A stretch of DNA of 64,000 bases from Natronosporangium sp035305625 (GCA_963809545.1 CAWEKD010000004.1:124001-188000), one strand, 5' to 3'; numbered from the stretch's first letter, positions 18,559 to 29,020 are shown. Numbers and translations are program-made. Notes: generated by a model from the letters alone, not told the origin.

Positions 18559-21303
18559 TCATCCGGCGGAGCGTTCGTCACCGGTACGGGGGCGGGGCAG
18601 CCGCACCACCGTGGCGCTCGCCGAGGGACCGGGCAGTGGGTCGGCCAAGGCTCCCGGCCGACCGGACACCCCCTGGGTGAGACTAGCGAGCAGTCGATCC
18701 GCGGGGCCGGGGCGGGCGAACAGGTGCCCCTGCCCGGCGGCGCAGCCCAACTCCCACAGCAGCTGCCGCTGTTCCGGCGACTCCACCCCTTCCGCGACCA
18801 CGGTGAGGTCGAGGGTACGCCCCAGCTGGACGGTGGAGCGCACCACCGCCTGGGCCTGCCCGACCTCGGGGTCCGCCTCCGTGGAGGCGGGTTCCGCACC
18901 GTGCCGCAGCGCCTGGACGAAGCTGCGGTCGATCTTGAGTTGATGCACCGGGATCCGCGACAGCACCGCGAGGGAGGAAAACCCGGTGCCGAAGTCGTCC
19001 AGGGCCAGCCGCACCCCGAGGTCGTGCAGCTGGGTGAGGACCTGGTCGACGGTGTCGAGCTGGCTGATCGCCAAGGTCTCCGTCAACTCCAGACACAGGC
19101 GGTCCGGTGGGGTGTGGTGGGCGTCGAGCGCGGCCAACACCTGCCGGGGCAGACTGACATCCAGCAGGCTCCGGGCGGAGATGTTCACCGCCACCCGCAG
19201 ATCGTGACCGGCGGCCCGCCACATCGCCGCCGCCGCCAACGCCTCGTCCAGCACCGCCTGGGTGAACGCGGTCAGTTGCGCCGATCGCTCCAGCAGGTCG
19301 AGAAAGTAGCGTGGATCGAGTTGTCCGCGGGTGGGGTGCCGCCACCGGGCCAGCGCCTCCGCCGCGATCACCTGTCCACTGCCGAGGTCCACGATGGGCT
19401 GGAAGTGCAGGGTGAACTCCCGTTGGGAGATGGCCCGAGGCAGCTGCCCCGCCAGGGCCAGCCGGTCCCGGTCGGCCGGGTCGTGGGCAGCGGTGTACCG
19501 CACCAGTGGCTGCCCGGTGCGTTTGGCGCGATACATCGCCACGTCGGCCCGGCGAAGCAGTTCGACCATCCAGCGACGCGGATCCCCTTGCCAGGGCAGC
19601 GTCATCGCCGCCCTGCTCGTTGTCGCCGATCCCGCTCCGGTCGACGTGACCGCGGTCTTCTCCGGAGCGGCGGTGGGGGTTTCCGCTGTGGTCGGCGCGG
19701 AAGTGTCAGCGGTCAAGGTCGACGCTTCCCCCGCGGGGTCCACTCCGGTGGGCAGCCCGTCCTGGGGATCGATCGCCAGGGCCAGCCCACCACTGGCCTC
19801 CACCATGATCGGTAATCCGTCTACGGTGACCGGTTCCGCCAACGCCCGCAGCACGCGACGGGCGCGCGCCTCCACTCGGGCTGGTCGCCAGGCGCTGCGC
19901 AGCAGGATCGCGAACTCGTCCCCGCCGAACCGGCTGACCAGGTCGGTGGGGCCGGCCGCCGCCCGCAGCCGCTCCGCCACCTGGACCAGCACCCGATCCC
20001 CGGCCAGGTGTCCCAGCGCGTCGTTGACTTCCTTGAAGTGCCGCAAGTCGATCAGCATCACCGCGATCCGCGCCTCCAGCGCGGCGGGGTCGACCAGGGC
20101 GGTGGTCAGCTGGCGTTCCAGCTCACGGCGGTTGGCCAGGCCGGTCAGGGCATCATGGGCGGCGGCGTGGGCGTGCGCCTCGGTGGCCTCACCCAGCTGC
20201 TGGTACGCGATCGCGTTGCGGACCGCGGTGTCCAGCGCCGCCGCGTAGCTGGCCAGCATCGCCTCTTCCCGTTCGGTGACCTTGACCTGCTGCCGGAACC
20301 GCAGCCGCAGCACCCCGATGTCCCGACGGCCCGGGTAGCCGTGCAGCGCCACCACGTACACGTTGGTGGTCTCCGGCGGGGCGTGGGCCGGGTCGCCGTC
20401 GTAGACGATCCGGTCCGCGCCCCGTACCAGCCGTCGGGTATCGCCCCACCACACCTCGACCTCGAGCTGGTCGGCGGAGAACAGCCGGGCGCCTCGGATC
20501 ACCGCCTCATGCAGCACCACCGTCAGGTCGACTCCGGTGAACGCCTCGGTCGCCGCCGCCAGGTGCTGCCACGCCTGCCGCTCTTCCCGGGCCCGGACCC
20601 AACGCTCGTGCCACAGGTGCGCCAGCAGCACCGCCAGCGGGATGGCGTAGATGAACTCCGGCTGCAGCTGCAGCGCGATCACGGTCAGGGCGGCCACCAT
20701 GAATCGGGCCGAGTTGGTGGCCAGCCGGACGTCCCAGTTCATCCGGAACCGCTCCCGCACCGGGGTGCGGGAGGAGAGCGCGATCACCGGCACGGTCAGC
20801 AGCGGGTCCGCCAGGGTCATCACCAGGAAGGCCAACCCAAGGATGGGTAGGGGCAGCGGATCGGCCATGGATCCGCTCTGTCCGAACAGGGACACCACCA
20901 GCCCGCCCAGGGCGGCGGTGATCGACTCCTTGCCGACGGCGAAGGCGAACTTCATCGCCGGGGAGCGCCGCATCGCCCGCGACAGGATGGTCCCGAGCGC
21001 GGTCACCGCCACCACCCACGGCCAGGGCATCACGGCTAACCCGACCAGGATCACCGCGTCCGACCAGGCAATGCCGTGGACGGTGGAGCGGATCCGTACC
21101 TCGACGGTCAATCGGTCCGCGGCGGCGATCAACGCGATCAGTACCGCGAGTACGGTCCAGGAGGGTCGCGGCCCCTCGGTCAGGCCGGTCACCACCGTCG
21201 GGCCGGACAGCAGCACCGCGGTGGCTCCCAGCGACACGACTAGGCCGACCAGCAGTCGTAACTGCTGCTCGGCCTGGTCGTGATCTCGGCTCATGGCCCG
21301 CAC
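18559..21303 (-). CDS. Membrane GGDEF-EAL cyclic-di-GMP protein
   Basis: A 914-residue protein. Residues about 15-235 contain several membrane helices, 240-370 look like a GAF-type sensor, the GGDEF motif is at 460-464 (RFGGDEF) and the EAL motif at 649-651 (EALARWRHP). The EAL domain keeps LELTET, DDFGTGFSS, QLKIDRSF and VAEGVES, so phosphodiesterase activity is likely. GGDEF is intact, but the RxxD inhibitory site reads GPTD. A Thr/Ala/Pro-rich insert of about 65 residues (511-575) interrupts the end of the GGDEF domain. It makes and/or breaks c-di-GMP at the membrane. MSRDHDQ at 21294 is an alternative start. Confidence 0.92.
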   Translation of the reverse strand: MRAMSRDHDQAEQQLRLLVGLVVSLGATAVLLSGPTVVTGLTEGPRPSWTVLAVLIALIAAADRLTVEVRIRSTVHGIAWSDAVILVGLAVMPWPWVVAVTALGTILSRAMRRSPAMKFAFAVGKESITAALGGLVVSLFGQSGSMADPLPLPILGLAFLVMTLADPLLTVPVIALSSRTPVRERFRMNWDVRLATNSARFMVAALTVIALQLQPEFIYAIPLAVLLAHLWHERWVRAREERQAWQHLAAATEAFTGVDLTVVLHEAVIRGARLFSADQLEVEVWWGDTRRLVRGADRIVYDGDPAHAPPETTNVYVVALHGYPGRRDIGVLRLRFRQQVKVTEREEAMLASYAAALDTAVRNAIAYQQLGEATEAHAHAAAHDALTGLANRRELERQLTTALVDPAALEARIAVMLIDLRHFKEVNDALGHLAGDRVLVQVAERLRAAAGPTDLVSRFGGDEFAILLRSAWRPARVEARARRVLRALAEPVTVDGLPIMVEASGGLALAIDPQDGLPTGVDPAGEASTLTADTSAPTTAETPTAAPEKTAVTSTGAGSATTSRAAMTLPWQGDPRRWMVELLRRADVAMYRAKRTGQPLVRYTAAHDPADRDRLALAGQLPRAISQREFTLHFQPIVDLGSGQVIAAEALARWRHPTRGQLDPRYFLDLLERSAQLTAFTQAVLDEALAAAAMWRAAGHDLRVAVNISARSLLDVSLPRQVLAALDAHHTPPDRLCLELTETLAISQLDTVDQVLTQLHDLGVRLALDDFGTGFSSLAVLSRIPVHQLKIDRSFVQALRHGAEPASTEADPEVGQAQAVVRSTVQLGRTLDLTVVAEGVESPEQRQLLWELGCAAGQGHLFARPGPADRLLASLTQGVSGRPGALADPLPGPSASATVVRLPRPRTGDERSAG

Positions 21304-21815
21304 CGTCCCTATTAGGCATCAATTCTCCGCCCCAGCCTACGATGCGGCCCTGGTTTTGGGTGCTCGGTCAGTTCCACTGGTCGCTACGCATGTCCCTGCT
21401 CCTGTGTGCTCGCTTTCCCGGTGTGTTACGTCTACGCCGTCGACCTCGGGGGTCGTGGCTGACATTCACGCTAGGCGGGATCGGGCCGGGAGCCGAGGAA
21501 AAGCGGGTCAATCACCGGACTCTGGTAATAACGACCTTTTGCGCACTCTGTCCGTATTCGGAGTATTCACAGATAGTGACGAATAGCTAGGAGTCACCAC
21601 TCCATAGAATGGCGCAGCTGGCTCTACCCGTCGAGCAGACGTCCGCGATACTTCGCTCCACCTCGGGCAGTGTCGTGATCCCCGCAGCCCCCACGCGTTA
21701 CCAACGCAGCCAGTAGCAACTCGATGACTCTGCGACGAGAGTACGGGGCAGCCCGCAAGAACGCGAGTTTTCTTGCGAATCTGCCTCTCGCCAGGCCGGA
21801 GCGGCGCCTACCGCC
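21304..21815. other. Intergenic stretch, no convincing gene
   Basis: About 510 bases between the GGDEF-EAL gene and the small ORF at 21816. It is less GC-rich than its surroundings, and short open frames on the plus strand have neither ribosome sites nor recognisable sequence. It probably holds the GGDEF-EAL promoter near 21304-21400 and contains one stem-loop at 21754-21777. Confidence 0.5.
21754..21777 (-). terminator. Stem-loop downstream of the small ORF pair
   Basis: Perfect 8-bp arms CGCAAGAA and TTCTTGCG enclose an 8-base loop, about 40 bases after the stop of the ORF ending at 21816. The position fits the end of the LuxR-small-ORF transcript. No T-run follows, so termination is only a guess. 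Confidence 0.35.
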
Positions 21816-22033
21816 CTACCCTCCGTGCGCACACTGCCCGAACGCGCCGGCGGTGGTCGTGTGTGGCGGTCCGTGGTAGGTCGGCGGAGGCTGGTTGTCC
21901 ACACCCACCAGCGCACCGATCACGATATTCCCGGCGACCGTGGGCGCGGAGGAGGCGGTGTTGCGGGTCAGGTACACCGACCCGGTCACCTGGTCACCGA
22001 ACCACCCCACCGGCCGGTCCGGGTATCGGTCAT
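21816..22033 (-). CDS. Unknown small protein, probably with one missing base
   Basis: An ATG at 22033 has an excellent ribosome site (GGAGGAG, 7 bases upstream) but reads only 15 codons (MTDTRTGRWGGSVTR). If one G is restored in the GGTGGGGTGG run at about 22010, it continues RWGWFGDQVTGSVYLT and then GNIVIGALVGVDNQ to a stop at 21816, about 72 residues. The 218-nt span is 3n-1, matching one lost base, and the window has other such indels. Otherwise a GTG at 22010 gives a 64-residue ORF without a ribosome site. Family not recognised. Confidence 0.45.
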
Positions 22034-22070
22034 GTCGCTTCTCCTCCCACCGGCAGGCGTGGGCGGGACC

Positions 22071-22253
22071 TCAGGCAGGCAGCCAGCCGTCCTCGGCTAA
22101 CAGCCCGGTCTCGTCCCCACCGGACAGCTCCGCCGATGGCTCCGCCTCGTCCAAGGCCTCGGCGGGCACCGCGGCCGAAACGGTCGGCGGCGGAGTCAGA
22201 GAGGTCTCCGGCGCGGCGGCACGCTCCCGGCCGGATGGATCTGTGTCAGCCAC
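22071..22253 (-). CDS. Unknown 60-residue acidic ORF after the LuxR gene
   Basis: A 60-residue frame starting at GTG (MADTDPSGRERAAAPETS) and ending ETGLLAEDGWLPA. It is acidic, rich in Ala/Pro/Glu, has no Cys and no membrane segment. It lies 75 bases after the LuxR-type regulator and 37 bases before the next small ORF, all in the same direction. No family is recognised, and a peptide precursor or leader is only one possibility. The ribosome site is weak. Confidence 0.35.
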   Translation of the reverse strand: MADTDPSGRERAAAPETSLTPPPTVSAAVPAEALDEAEPSAELSGGDETGLLAEDGWLPA

Positions 22254-22327
22254 GCTCTACAGCATCATCAGCGCCGCCGGCCGCGACCATGCCAAGGAAT
22301 GATCAATTTTCAAGGAGTCGGCGACGG

Positions 22328-25200
22328 TCACTGTTCCGCCAGTCGATTGGCGATGGCCGCTCGGGAACGTACGTCCAACTTCCGCATGGCGGAGGTGATG
22401 TGCCGGGCCACGGTGTGCACCGACAGGTACAGCTCCGCGGCGATCTCCTTGTTGGACCGGCCGATCGCGGCCAGCTCGGCCACCTGCCGTTCCCGTGGGG
22501 ACAGCTGGTTACCGTAGCTCCGCCGCCCTCCCCGGTGCCGGGCCGGCACCGGCAAGCCATGCTTCCGGGCCAACCGGCTGACCCGGGCGGCATCCCAGTT
22601 GGCCCCCAGCCGTCGGTAGTCGGCCAGCGCCGCCAACAGGGTGGGGCCGGCGCGGTCATCGGCGGTGCCGAACAGCGATCGCGCGGCCTCCTCCTGCGCC
22701 TGTGCCGCTTCGTACGGGCATTCCCGGGCCCGGTACTCCCGCGCCGCCTGCCGGAACCGGTCGGCCGCGGCCGGCTCGTCACCGTCGAAGCGGGCGAGCA
22801 ACCCGCTGGCCTGCGCCAGGGCGGCGGTGCCCAGCGGCACATCCAGTTCGGCTAGTTCGGTGGTGGCGTGCCGCACCAGGTGCCGGGCCCGCTCGGGCTG
22901 ATCCGCGGCGAGCAGCGTCTCCACCATCGCCGGCAGCGCCCGTACCGCGGTGGCCCATACCCGCTTGTCCGCCACTATCGTCAACAGCCGCTCGACCGTC
23001 GCCAGCGCGACGGGCACCTCGTCTCGCGCCAGCGCCAGCCGCAGCCGGGCCGCCGCCGGTAGCGGGAGCAGATCGAACCCGCCCAGCGCCTCGATCTGAG
23101 TCAGCAGCTCCGACAGCTGCTGCTCCGCCTGGTCCAGTTCCCCCCGGGCCAGCGCCAGGCAGCCGCCCGCCACCCGTGCATCGGCGCTGGCCCGAGGGTG
23201 CCCGGCCAACTCGTCGAGAAGCGCCTCGATCTCGTCGGCCAGCCCGTCCCACTCCCCTCGGCAGAACCGCAGCAGCGACATGCCGGAGCGGATACTCAGC
23301 TGCAACCGGGGGCTCTCCCCCACCGTGGAGCCGGCCAGCGCCCGGGCGAGCAACCGCTGCGCGGTCTGGTAGTGCCCGGCGTAGCACGCCTCGGTCCCCA
23401 CCGACCAGTACGCGTTGACCTCCGACCGGTGCCGGGGAGTGTCACCGGCGCTCCGCTCGATGCCCTCAATCAGTTCCCGCCACCCCGGGTCACCGATCGA
23501 GGCGAGCACCATCGCCGCCTTACCCCGCACAAACGCCTGGAAGGTGGGGTCGGGCACGCGGGGCAGCAGTTCCAGCGCCCGCTGCAGCCACCGGCGGTGT
23601 TCCGCCAGCTCCACTCCGGCCTCGGTGGGGATCCCCAGCACCATCGCCGCCCAGGCCTGCAAATCCGGGCGTTCGTCCAGTTCGGCCACGGCATCGGTGA
23701 ACACCTGCCGCTCCCGGGCCGGGTCGTCCCCCAGCTCGTGCAGGAGCAACGCCAACCGGAACCGCAGCTCGCCTCGGATGGCGGGGACAGCTCCCGCTGC
23801 AGGATGTCCGCCAGCAGGTCCGCCGTCTCCCGAGTGGCCAGGGCCTCGATCGCCGCCTGCCCCAGCTTGATCGCCAACTGGCCGGCCCGGTCCGGCGACA
23901 GGGGCGCGTGGCGCAGCACCTGCTCCAACAGCCGGACCGCCTCGGCGTCATGCCCGAGCGCCAACGCTTGCTCCGCGGCGCGCTCCGCCGCCACCACCCA
24001 CTCCTCGGTCTGCCCCGCATGCTGAAGGTGGTGGGCGATCTGCCCGAGCCGGGTCGGGGCCGCCTCCGCCAACACCTGGGCGGCCTGGGCGTGCAGCGTA
24101 CGCCGACGAGGACCGGGGATCTCCTCGTATACCGCCTGCGCGGCCAGGACGTGCCGGAAGCCGACCTTGTCGCCGTCCTCAACCAGCAGCCCGGACTCCA
24201 GCGCCTCCTCCAGCCCCAGCAGCACTGACTCGCTGATCGGGCGGCTGGTCGCCTCCAACACCGCCAGCGGCACCGCCACGTGCAGCACCGCCGCGGCCTC
24301 CACCACCGCCCGGGCCGCCGCGGACAGTCGGCTGACCCGCTCCGCCACCGATTCCCGGATGCTGGTGGGCACGTCCAGTTCGGCCAGCGCCCGCCGCGCC
24401 CAGCCGCCACCTCGGCGCACCAGCGTGCCCCGGGTCCGCAGCAACGCCAGCAGCTCCTCGATCGCGAACGGGGAACCGGAGGCGCGCTCACACAGGTAGG
24501 CGGCGAACTCGTCGGACACCCGGTCCACGCCCAGGATGGCCGCGGCCAGCACCCCGGTCTGGGCGGCATCCAGCGGTGCCAAGGTCAGATCGGTGCGGGT
24601 CATGGACTGGTGCCGCTTGACGGTCAACGCCCGGACGGCCGGATCCACGTCCTCACCTCGGAAGGTGAGGACCACCGACAGCCCGGCCGGGGCTTCCGAC
24701 AGCAGGTATCCCACGAAATCAGCGGTCTGCTCGTCGGCCCAGTGCAGGTCCTCCAACACCACAATCGCCGGAGCAAGTGCACTCAGCACTTCCACCAGGC
24801 CCCGGAACACCCGATGCCGCTCCACCCCCTGGTCGGCCAGGGAGTCCGGCGGTGGGGGCAGCTGATCGGCCAGTTCGGGCAGTAACGGCCGCAGCGCCCC
24901 CGCCACCGGTGACAGGCTCACCCGGGTGAGCTGTTCGCCCTGGTCACGCAGCGCCTCGATCACCGGACCAAGTGGAAACGACTCCCGGATGCCGTGGCAC
25001 CGCCCCACCAACAGCCGCCGATCGCGGATCTCCGGCCGCGCCGCCAGCTCGGTGACCAGCCGGGTCTTGCCGATCCCGGCCTCTCCTTCGATTACCACCA
25101 CCGCCGGTGGGGCGAGCACCGCCGCCACCAGCCGCTCCAGCTCGGCCGCCCGCCCCACCTGCGCGGGGGAAACCACCCGCCCGGCTTCGTTGTCCGCCAT
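22328..25200 (-). CDS. Large LuxR-type ATPase (LAL) regulator, one apparent frameshift
   Basis: A MalT/LAL-type regulator of about 957 residues. N-terminal AAA/STAND ATPase: Walker A GEAGIGKT near residue 45, Walker B VVLEDLHWADE near 150. A helical TPR-like middle follows, then a C-terminal LuxR HTH (LSPRERQVAELAAIGRSNKE, VHTVARHI). The frame breaks at about 23770: SPPSEA should continue ELRFRLALLLHELGDDP one base over, consistent with one lost G in a GCGG run. Coding character resumes at once on the other side, so one gene is likely. Ligand unknown. The two small ORFs downstream may belong to its transcript. Confidence 0.85.
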
Positions 25201-25308
25201 ATCGCCTCTGGCCCGTCAGCTGACCGCGCCCCCTCCACCCCAGGATCGCGGGGCGCCATCGGCAGCCTACCTGAGACGTCTGTACGAGGCGGTCGGCCGA
25301 GCGGCCGG

Positions 25309-27321
25309 TTATTGCGCGGACGGGCCGACGTTGGTCCGGGAGCGGACCACCTCGCACACGTGCGCCACCGCCTCGTCCAGCGGTACGCCGTTGCGCTGCG
25401 ACCCGTCCCGGTACCGGAACGAGACCGTCCCGGCGGCCACGTCGTTGTCCCCGGCGATCACCATGAACGGCACCTTCTGCTGCTGCGCGTTGCGGATCTT
25501 CTTCTGCATCCGCTCCGCGGAGGTATCCACCTCCGCCCGAATCCGCTCCGCCCGCAGTCGGGACACGAACTCCGCCAGGTAGTCGATGTGGTCGTCCCGC
25601 ACCGGGATGCCCACCACCTGCACCGGCGCCAGCCAGGCCGGGAAGGCGCCCGCATAGTGCTCAGTGAGGACGCCGAAGAACCGCTCGATCGACCCGAACA
25701 AGGCCCGGTGGATCATCACCGGCCGCTGCCGGCTGCCGTCCGCGGCCTGGTATTCCAGCTCGAACAACCGCGGCAACTGGAAGTCCACCTGGATAGTGGA
25801 CATCTGCCAGGTCCGGCCGATCGCATCCCGCGCCTGCACCGAGATCTTCGGGCCGTAGAAGGCCGCCCCACCCGGATCCGGCACCAGCTCCAGGCCGGAC
25901 TCCTGGGCCACCGTCCGCAGGGTCTCCGTGGCCTCTTCCCACTCCTCAGGCGCTCCGACGAACTTGTCCTTCGAGTCGTCCCGGGTGGACAGCTCCAGGT
26001 AGAAGTCTTCCAACCCGTAGTCGCGCAGCAGATCCAGCACGAAGGTCAGCAGGTTGCGCAGCTCGTCGGCCATCTGCTCCTTGGTGCAGTAGATGTGCGC
26101 GTCATCCTGGGTCAGTCCCCGCACCCGGGTCAGCCCGTGCACCACCCCCGACTTCTCGTACCGGTAGACGGTGCCGAACTCGAACAGCCGCAGCGGCAGC
26201 TCCCGATAGGAGCGCCCCCGCGACCGGAAGATCAGGTTGTGCATGGGGCAGTTCATCGGCTTGAGGTAGTACTCCGCCCCTTCCAACTGCATCGGCGGGT
26301 ACATGTTGTCCTTGAACCAGCCCAGGTGCCCCGAGATCTCGAACAGGGTGCCCTTGGTGATGTGCGGGGTGTTGACGAATTCGTACCCCGCCTGCTCGTG
26401 CCGCTCGCGGGAGTAGTTCTCCAGCTCCCGCCGGATGATCCCGCCCTTGGGGTGGAACACCGCCAGCCCCGACCCGATCTCCTCCGGGAAGGAGAACAGA
26501 TCCAGCTCCAGCCCCAGCTTGCGGTGGTCGCGCCGGGCCGCCTCCTCCCGCATCCGCAGATACGCCTTCAGCTGGTCCCGGGTCGGCCAGGCGGTGCCGT
26601 ACACCCGCTGCAGCTGCGGGTTGGCCTCACTCCCACGCCAGTACGCGGCGGCGGTGCGCATCAGCTTGACCGCCCGCGGGTCGATCAGGTCGGTGGACGG
26701 CAGGTGCGGCCCCCGGCACAGGTCCGACCAGCGCACCTCGCCGGTCTCCCGGTCCAGGTTGTCGTAGATGGTCAGCTCGTCGCCGCCGAGCTCCATCACT
26801 TCGGTGTCGTCCAGCCCGTCCCCGCTGGCGCCGAGCAGGTCCAGCTTGTACGGCTCGTGGGCCAGCTCGGCCCGGGCCTGCTCCACGCTGTCGAACCGAC
26901 GCCGGCGGAACCGCTGCCCCGACTTGATGATCTCGGTCATCCGCTGCTCTAGCTTGGATAGATCCTCCGGGTGCAGCGGCGGGACGTCGAAGTCGTAGTA
27001 GAACCCGTCGTGGATGGGCGGACCGATCCCCAGCTTCGCCTCCGGGAACAGGTCCTGCATGGCCTGGGCGAGCACGTGGGCGGTGGAGTGGCGCAGCACG
27101 TTGAGGCCGTCCGGGGAATCCATCGGCACCGGCTCGACCGTGGTCTCCACCTCCGGCGCCCAGGACAGATCCCGCAGCTGGCCGTTCGGGTCCCGGACCA
27201 CCACCACCGCCTTCGGCCCCCGCAACGGCAGGCCGGCCGCGGCCACCGCGTCCGCGCACGTCGTCCCGGCCGGGACGACGACGGGGTCGGCCACGGCGGA
27301 AACGGGACGGGATGCGGACAC
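25309..27321 (-). CDS. thrS: Threonyl-tRNA synthetase
   Basis: A 670-residue class II aminoacyl-tRNA synthetase. An N-terminal TGS-like domain is followed by the editing domain (HSTAHVLAQAMQ, and DLCRGPH with the Cys/His pair). Then come motif 2 (FRSRGRSYRELPLRLFEFG), the zinc-binding KPMNCPMHN, motif 3 and the anticodon domain (RALFGSIERFFGVLTEHY lies just before it). It charges tRNA-Thr. The start is GTG (MSASRPVSAVADP). No T-box or other riboswitch is evident in the 138-bp gap upstream. Confidence 0.97.
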   Translation of the reverse strand: MSASRPVSAVADPVVVPAGTTCADAVAAAGLPLRGPKAVVVVRDPNGQLRDLSWAPEVETTVEPVPMDSPDGLNVLRHSTAHVLAQAMQDLFPEAKLGIGPPIHDGFYYDFDVPPLHPEDLSKLEQRMTEIIKSGQRFRRRRFDSVEQARAELAHEPYKLDLLGASGDGLDDTEVMELGGDELTIYDNLDRETGEVRWSDLCRGPHLPSTDLIDPRAVKLMRTAAAYWRGSEANPQLQRVYGTAWPTRDQLKAYLRMREEAARRDHRKLGLELDLFSFPEEIGSGLAVFHPKGGIIRRELENYSRERHEQAGYEFVNTPHITKGTLFEISGHLGWFKDNMYPPMQLEGAEYYLKPMNCPMHNLIFRSRGRSYRELPLRLFEFGTVYRYEKSGVVHGLTRVRGLTQDDAHIYCTKEQMADELRNLLTFVLDLLRDYGLEDFYLELSTRDDSKDKFVGAPEEWEEATETLRTVAQESGLELVPDPGGAAFYGPKISVQARDAIGRTWQMSTIQVDFQLPRLFELEYQAADGSRQRPVMIHRALFGSIERFFGVLTEHYAGAFPAWLAPVQVVGIPVRDDHIDYLAEFVSRLRAERIRAEVDTSAERMQKKIRNAQQQKVPFMVIAGDNDVAAGTVSFRYRDGSQRNGVPLDEAVAHVCEVVRSRTNVGPSAQ

Positions 27322-27459
27322 GATGACTCCTTCGGGTCGTGCTTGTGCGGTCGTACGTGCGAAGTCGGTCAGCCGGCCCCGTCGCCGCCTCCGGGCAGAC
27401 GACGGACCGTCGGATCCGCCACGATGCTATCGACTGCGGCAATCCGGTTTGGGATCGGC

Positions 27460-28803
27460 TCAGCCCCGTACCGGCGGATCGTTGGCCAGCAGGTCCAGCG
27501 TCAGCGCGGCGGTCCAACTGAACGCAGCCGTGCCGACACCGGCCCCGGTTTCGGTGTGGAAATATTCGTAGCAGCCTGACGAGCGCACCAGGTCGAGCAT
27601 CGCTCGCCGCAGCGCATCCGCCAACACCGGCTGCTCCTGCAGGTGCAGGGCTCGCCACAGCAGCCAGTTCATGTTGACCCACAGGGGGCCCCGCCAGTAC
27701 CGGACAGGATCCAGGTCGGCGGCGGTGCGGTCGTAGCTGGGCAGCGGCAGCCGCATCTGCTCGGACAACCCGAATCGCGGCGAAGCCGCCTCGGCGATCA
27801 CGCTCTTGACCACATCATCGGGTAGTTCGGGCAGAATCAGCGGAATCAACCCACCCAGGTAGCGCTGGGGGCAGAGCTGCCCGGTGCGCAGATCAAGGGC
27901 GTGGAACATGCCGGTGGCCGGGTTGTACAGGCGGTCCACCAGCGCCTCGGTGATGGCCCGGGCCCGCTCGAGGTGCGGCTTGGGGTCGTGTCCCAGCACA
28001 CGGGCGATGTCGGCCAGCGCGTACTCCGCCGCGGCGAGGATGGCGTTGAACGCCGAGCACTCCGCCAGGAACGGATGCCACTCGGCGGCGCCCTGGTCGC
28101 GGTACTGGTGGTCCCGGTAGCTGGCGGCCAAGAGGATGTACCGGGCGTAGTCGATGTCGGTGGGGCGGTGGGAGCGTTCGGAAACATCCAGGTCCAGTCG
28201 CCGGTACTGGCGCAGCAGCTCCAGGTCGGCCGGCACCGCCTGCATCGGCACGTCCCAGGCCGGGCTGTTGTCCTGCCCGGACTCCCATGGGTGCACGATG
28301 CAGGCCAGACCACCCCCGCCCAGATCCCGGTGGGTGGTCAGGTACCGCTGCTGGGCCACCAGTCGCGGGTACAGCCAGTGCAGCTCCGCCAACGCCTGCT
28401 GCCGGGCCGCGGGATCGGTGGCTCGGCGGTAGAGCTCCCAGACCCCGACGGCGTGCACCGGCGGCTGCACGATCCCGCTGGTGGGGCGGGCCGGGGCGAA
28501 CGGGGTCTCGGTCGAGCGCCAGAACTGCGGGCCGGGGAAGTAGGTCTCGGACCGGTCGCTGTGGGCGTCGAACACGATGTGCGGTACCCGTCCGTCTCCC
28601 CACTGCGCCTCGAACAGCGTCCGCAGATCACGCCAGCCGCGGGCGGGATCGACGTGGGCTAGCCCCACCGCGATGAAACCAGCGTCCCAGCTCCACTGGT
28701 ACGGATACAGGGTGCGGGACGGCACCGTATGGTCATGCCACCAGTTGTCGGCCAAGGTGGTTATCGCCAGCCGCCGCAGCTGCTTATCGCTGATCGGTTC
28801 CAT
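27460..28803 (-). CDS. Glucosylglycerate hydrolase-like (GH63-type) enzyme
   Basis: A 447-residue (alpha/alpha)6-barrel glycosidase. Marks are LYPYQWSWDAGFIAVGLAHV near the N-terminus, HPWESGQDNSPAWD with a candidate catalytic Asp, YWRGPLWVNMNWLLWRAL, and YEYFHTETGAG with a candidate Glu. This pattern fits mycobacterial glucosylglycerate hydrolase (GgH), which releases glucose from the compatible solute glucosylglycerate. No signal peptide, so it is cytoplasmic. Mannosylglycerate hydrolase or another MGH1-type enzyme remains possible. Confidence 0.82.
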   Translation of the reverse strand: MEPISDKQLRRLAITTLADNWWHDHTVPSRTLYPYQWSWDAGFIAVGLAHVDPARGWRDLRTLFEAQWGDGRVPHIVFDAHSDRSETYFPGPQFWRSTETPFAPARPTSGIVQPPVHAVGVWELYRRATDPAARQQALAELHWLYPRLVAQQRYLTTHRDLGGGGLACIVHPWESGQDNSPAWDVPMQAVPADLELLRQYRRLDLDVSERSHRPTDIDYARYILLAASYRDHQYRDQGAAEWHPFLAECSAFNAILAAAEYALADIARVLGHDPKPHLERARAITEALVDRLYNPATGMFHALDLRTGQLCPQRYLGGLIPLILPELPDDVVKSVIAEAASPRFGLSEQMRLPLPSYDRTAADLDPVRYWRGPLWVNMNWLLWRALHLQEQPVLADALRRAMLDLVRSSGCYEYFHTETGAGVGTAAFSWTAALTLDLLANDPPVRG

Positions 28804-28946
28804 GCGCTACCTCGGTGTGTCGAACCGTTCGTCACATTACCCCGATCCGCGATAAATGTTCCAAACCCCGGGTGGGAAGGTCGCCAAGCCCACATTCTGC
28901 GGGCCGGCGGCCGCGGGCCCTGAGAAAACTCGTCCGGGAAAAACAG

Positions 28947-29000
28947 CGCCGGCCCATCTGACCGGAGCACCGCGTAGGGCACCGATCGGATGGGCCGGCG
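28947..29000 (-). terminator. Rho-independent terminator of the cold-shock gene
   Basis: Perfect 12-bp arms CGCCGGCCCATC (28947-28958) and GATGGGCCGGCG (28989-29000) enclose a 30-base loop that can fold further. On the minus strand the stem is followed by CTGTTTTTCC. It lies 20 bases after the csp stop codon. Confidence 0.8.
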
Positions 29001-29020
29001 ATTTGACGTCTAGGGCGTTC

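Noticed and set aside
21293..21586. Plus-strand ORFs in the gap after the GGDEF-EAL gene
   Set aside because: They overlap the promoter side of the GGDEF-EAL gene, have no ribosome site and no recognisable pattern.
27322..27459. Possible T-box or leader upstream of thrS
   Set aside because: No T-box sequence or terminator/antiterminator pair could be found in the 138-bp gap.
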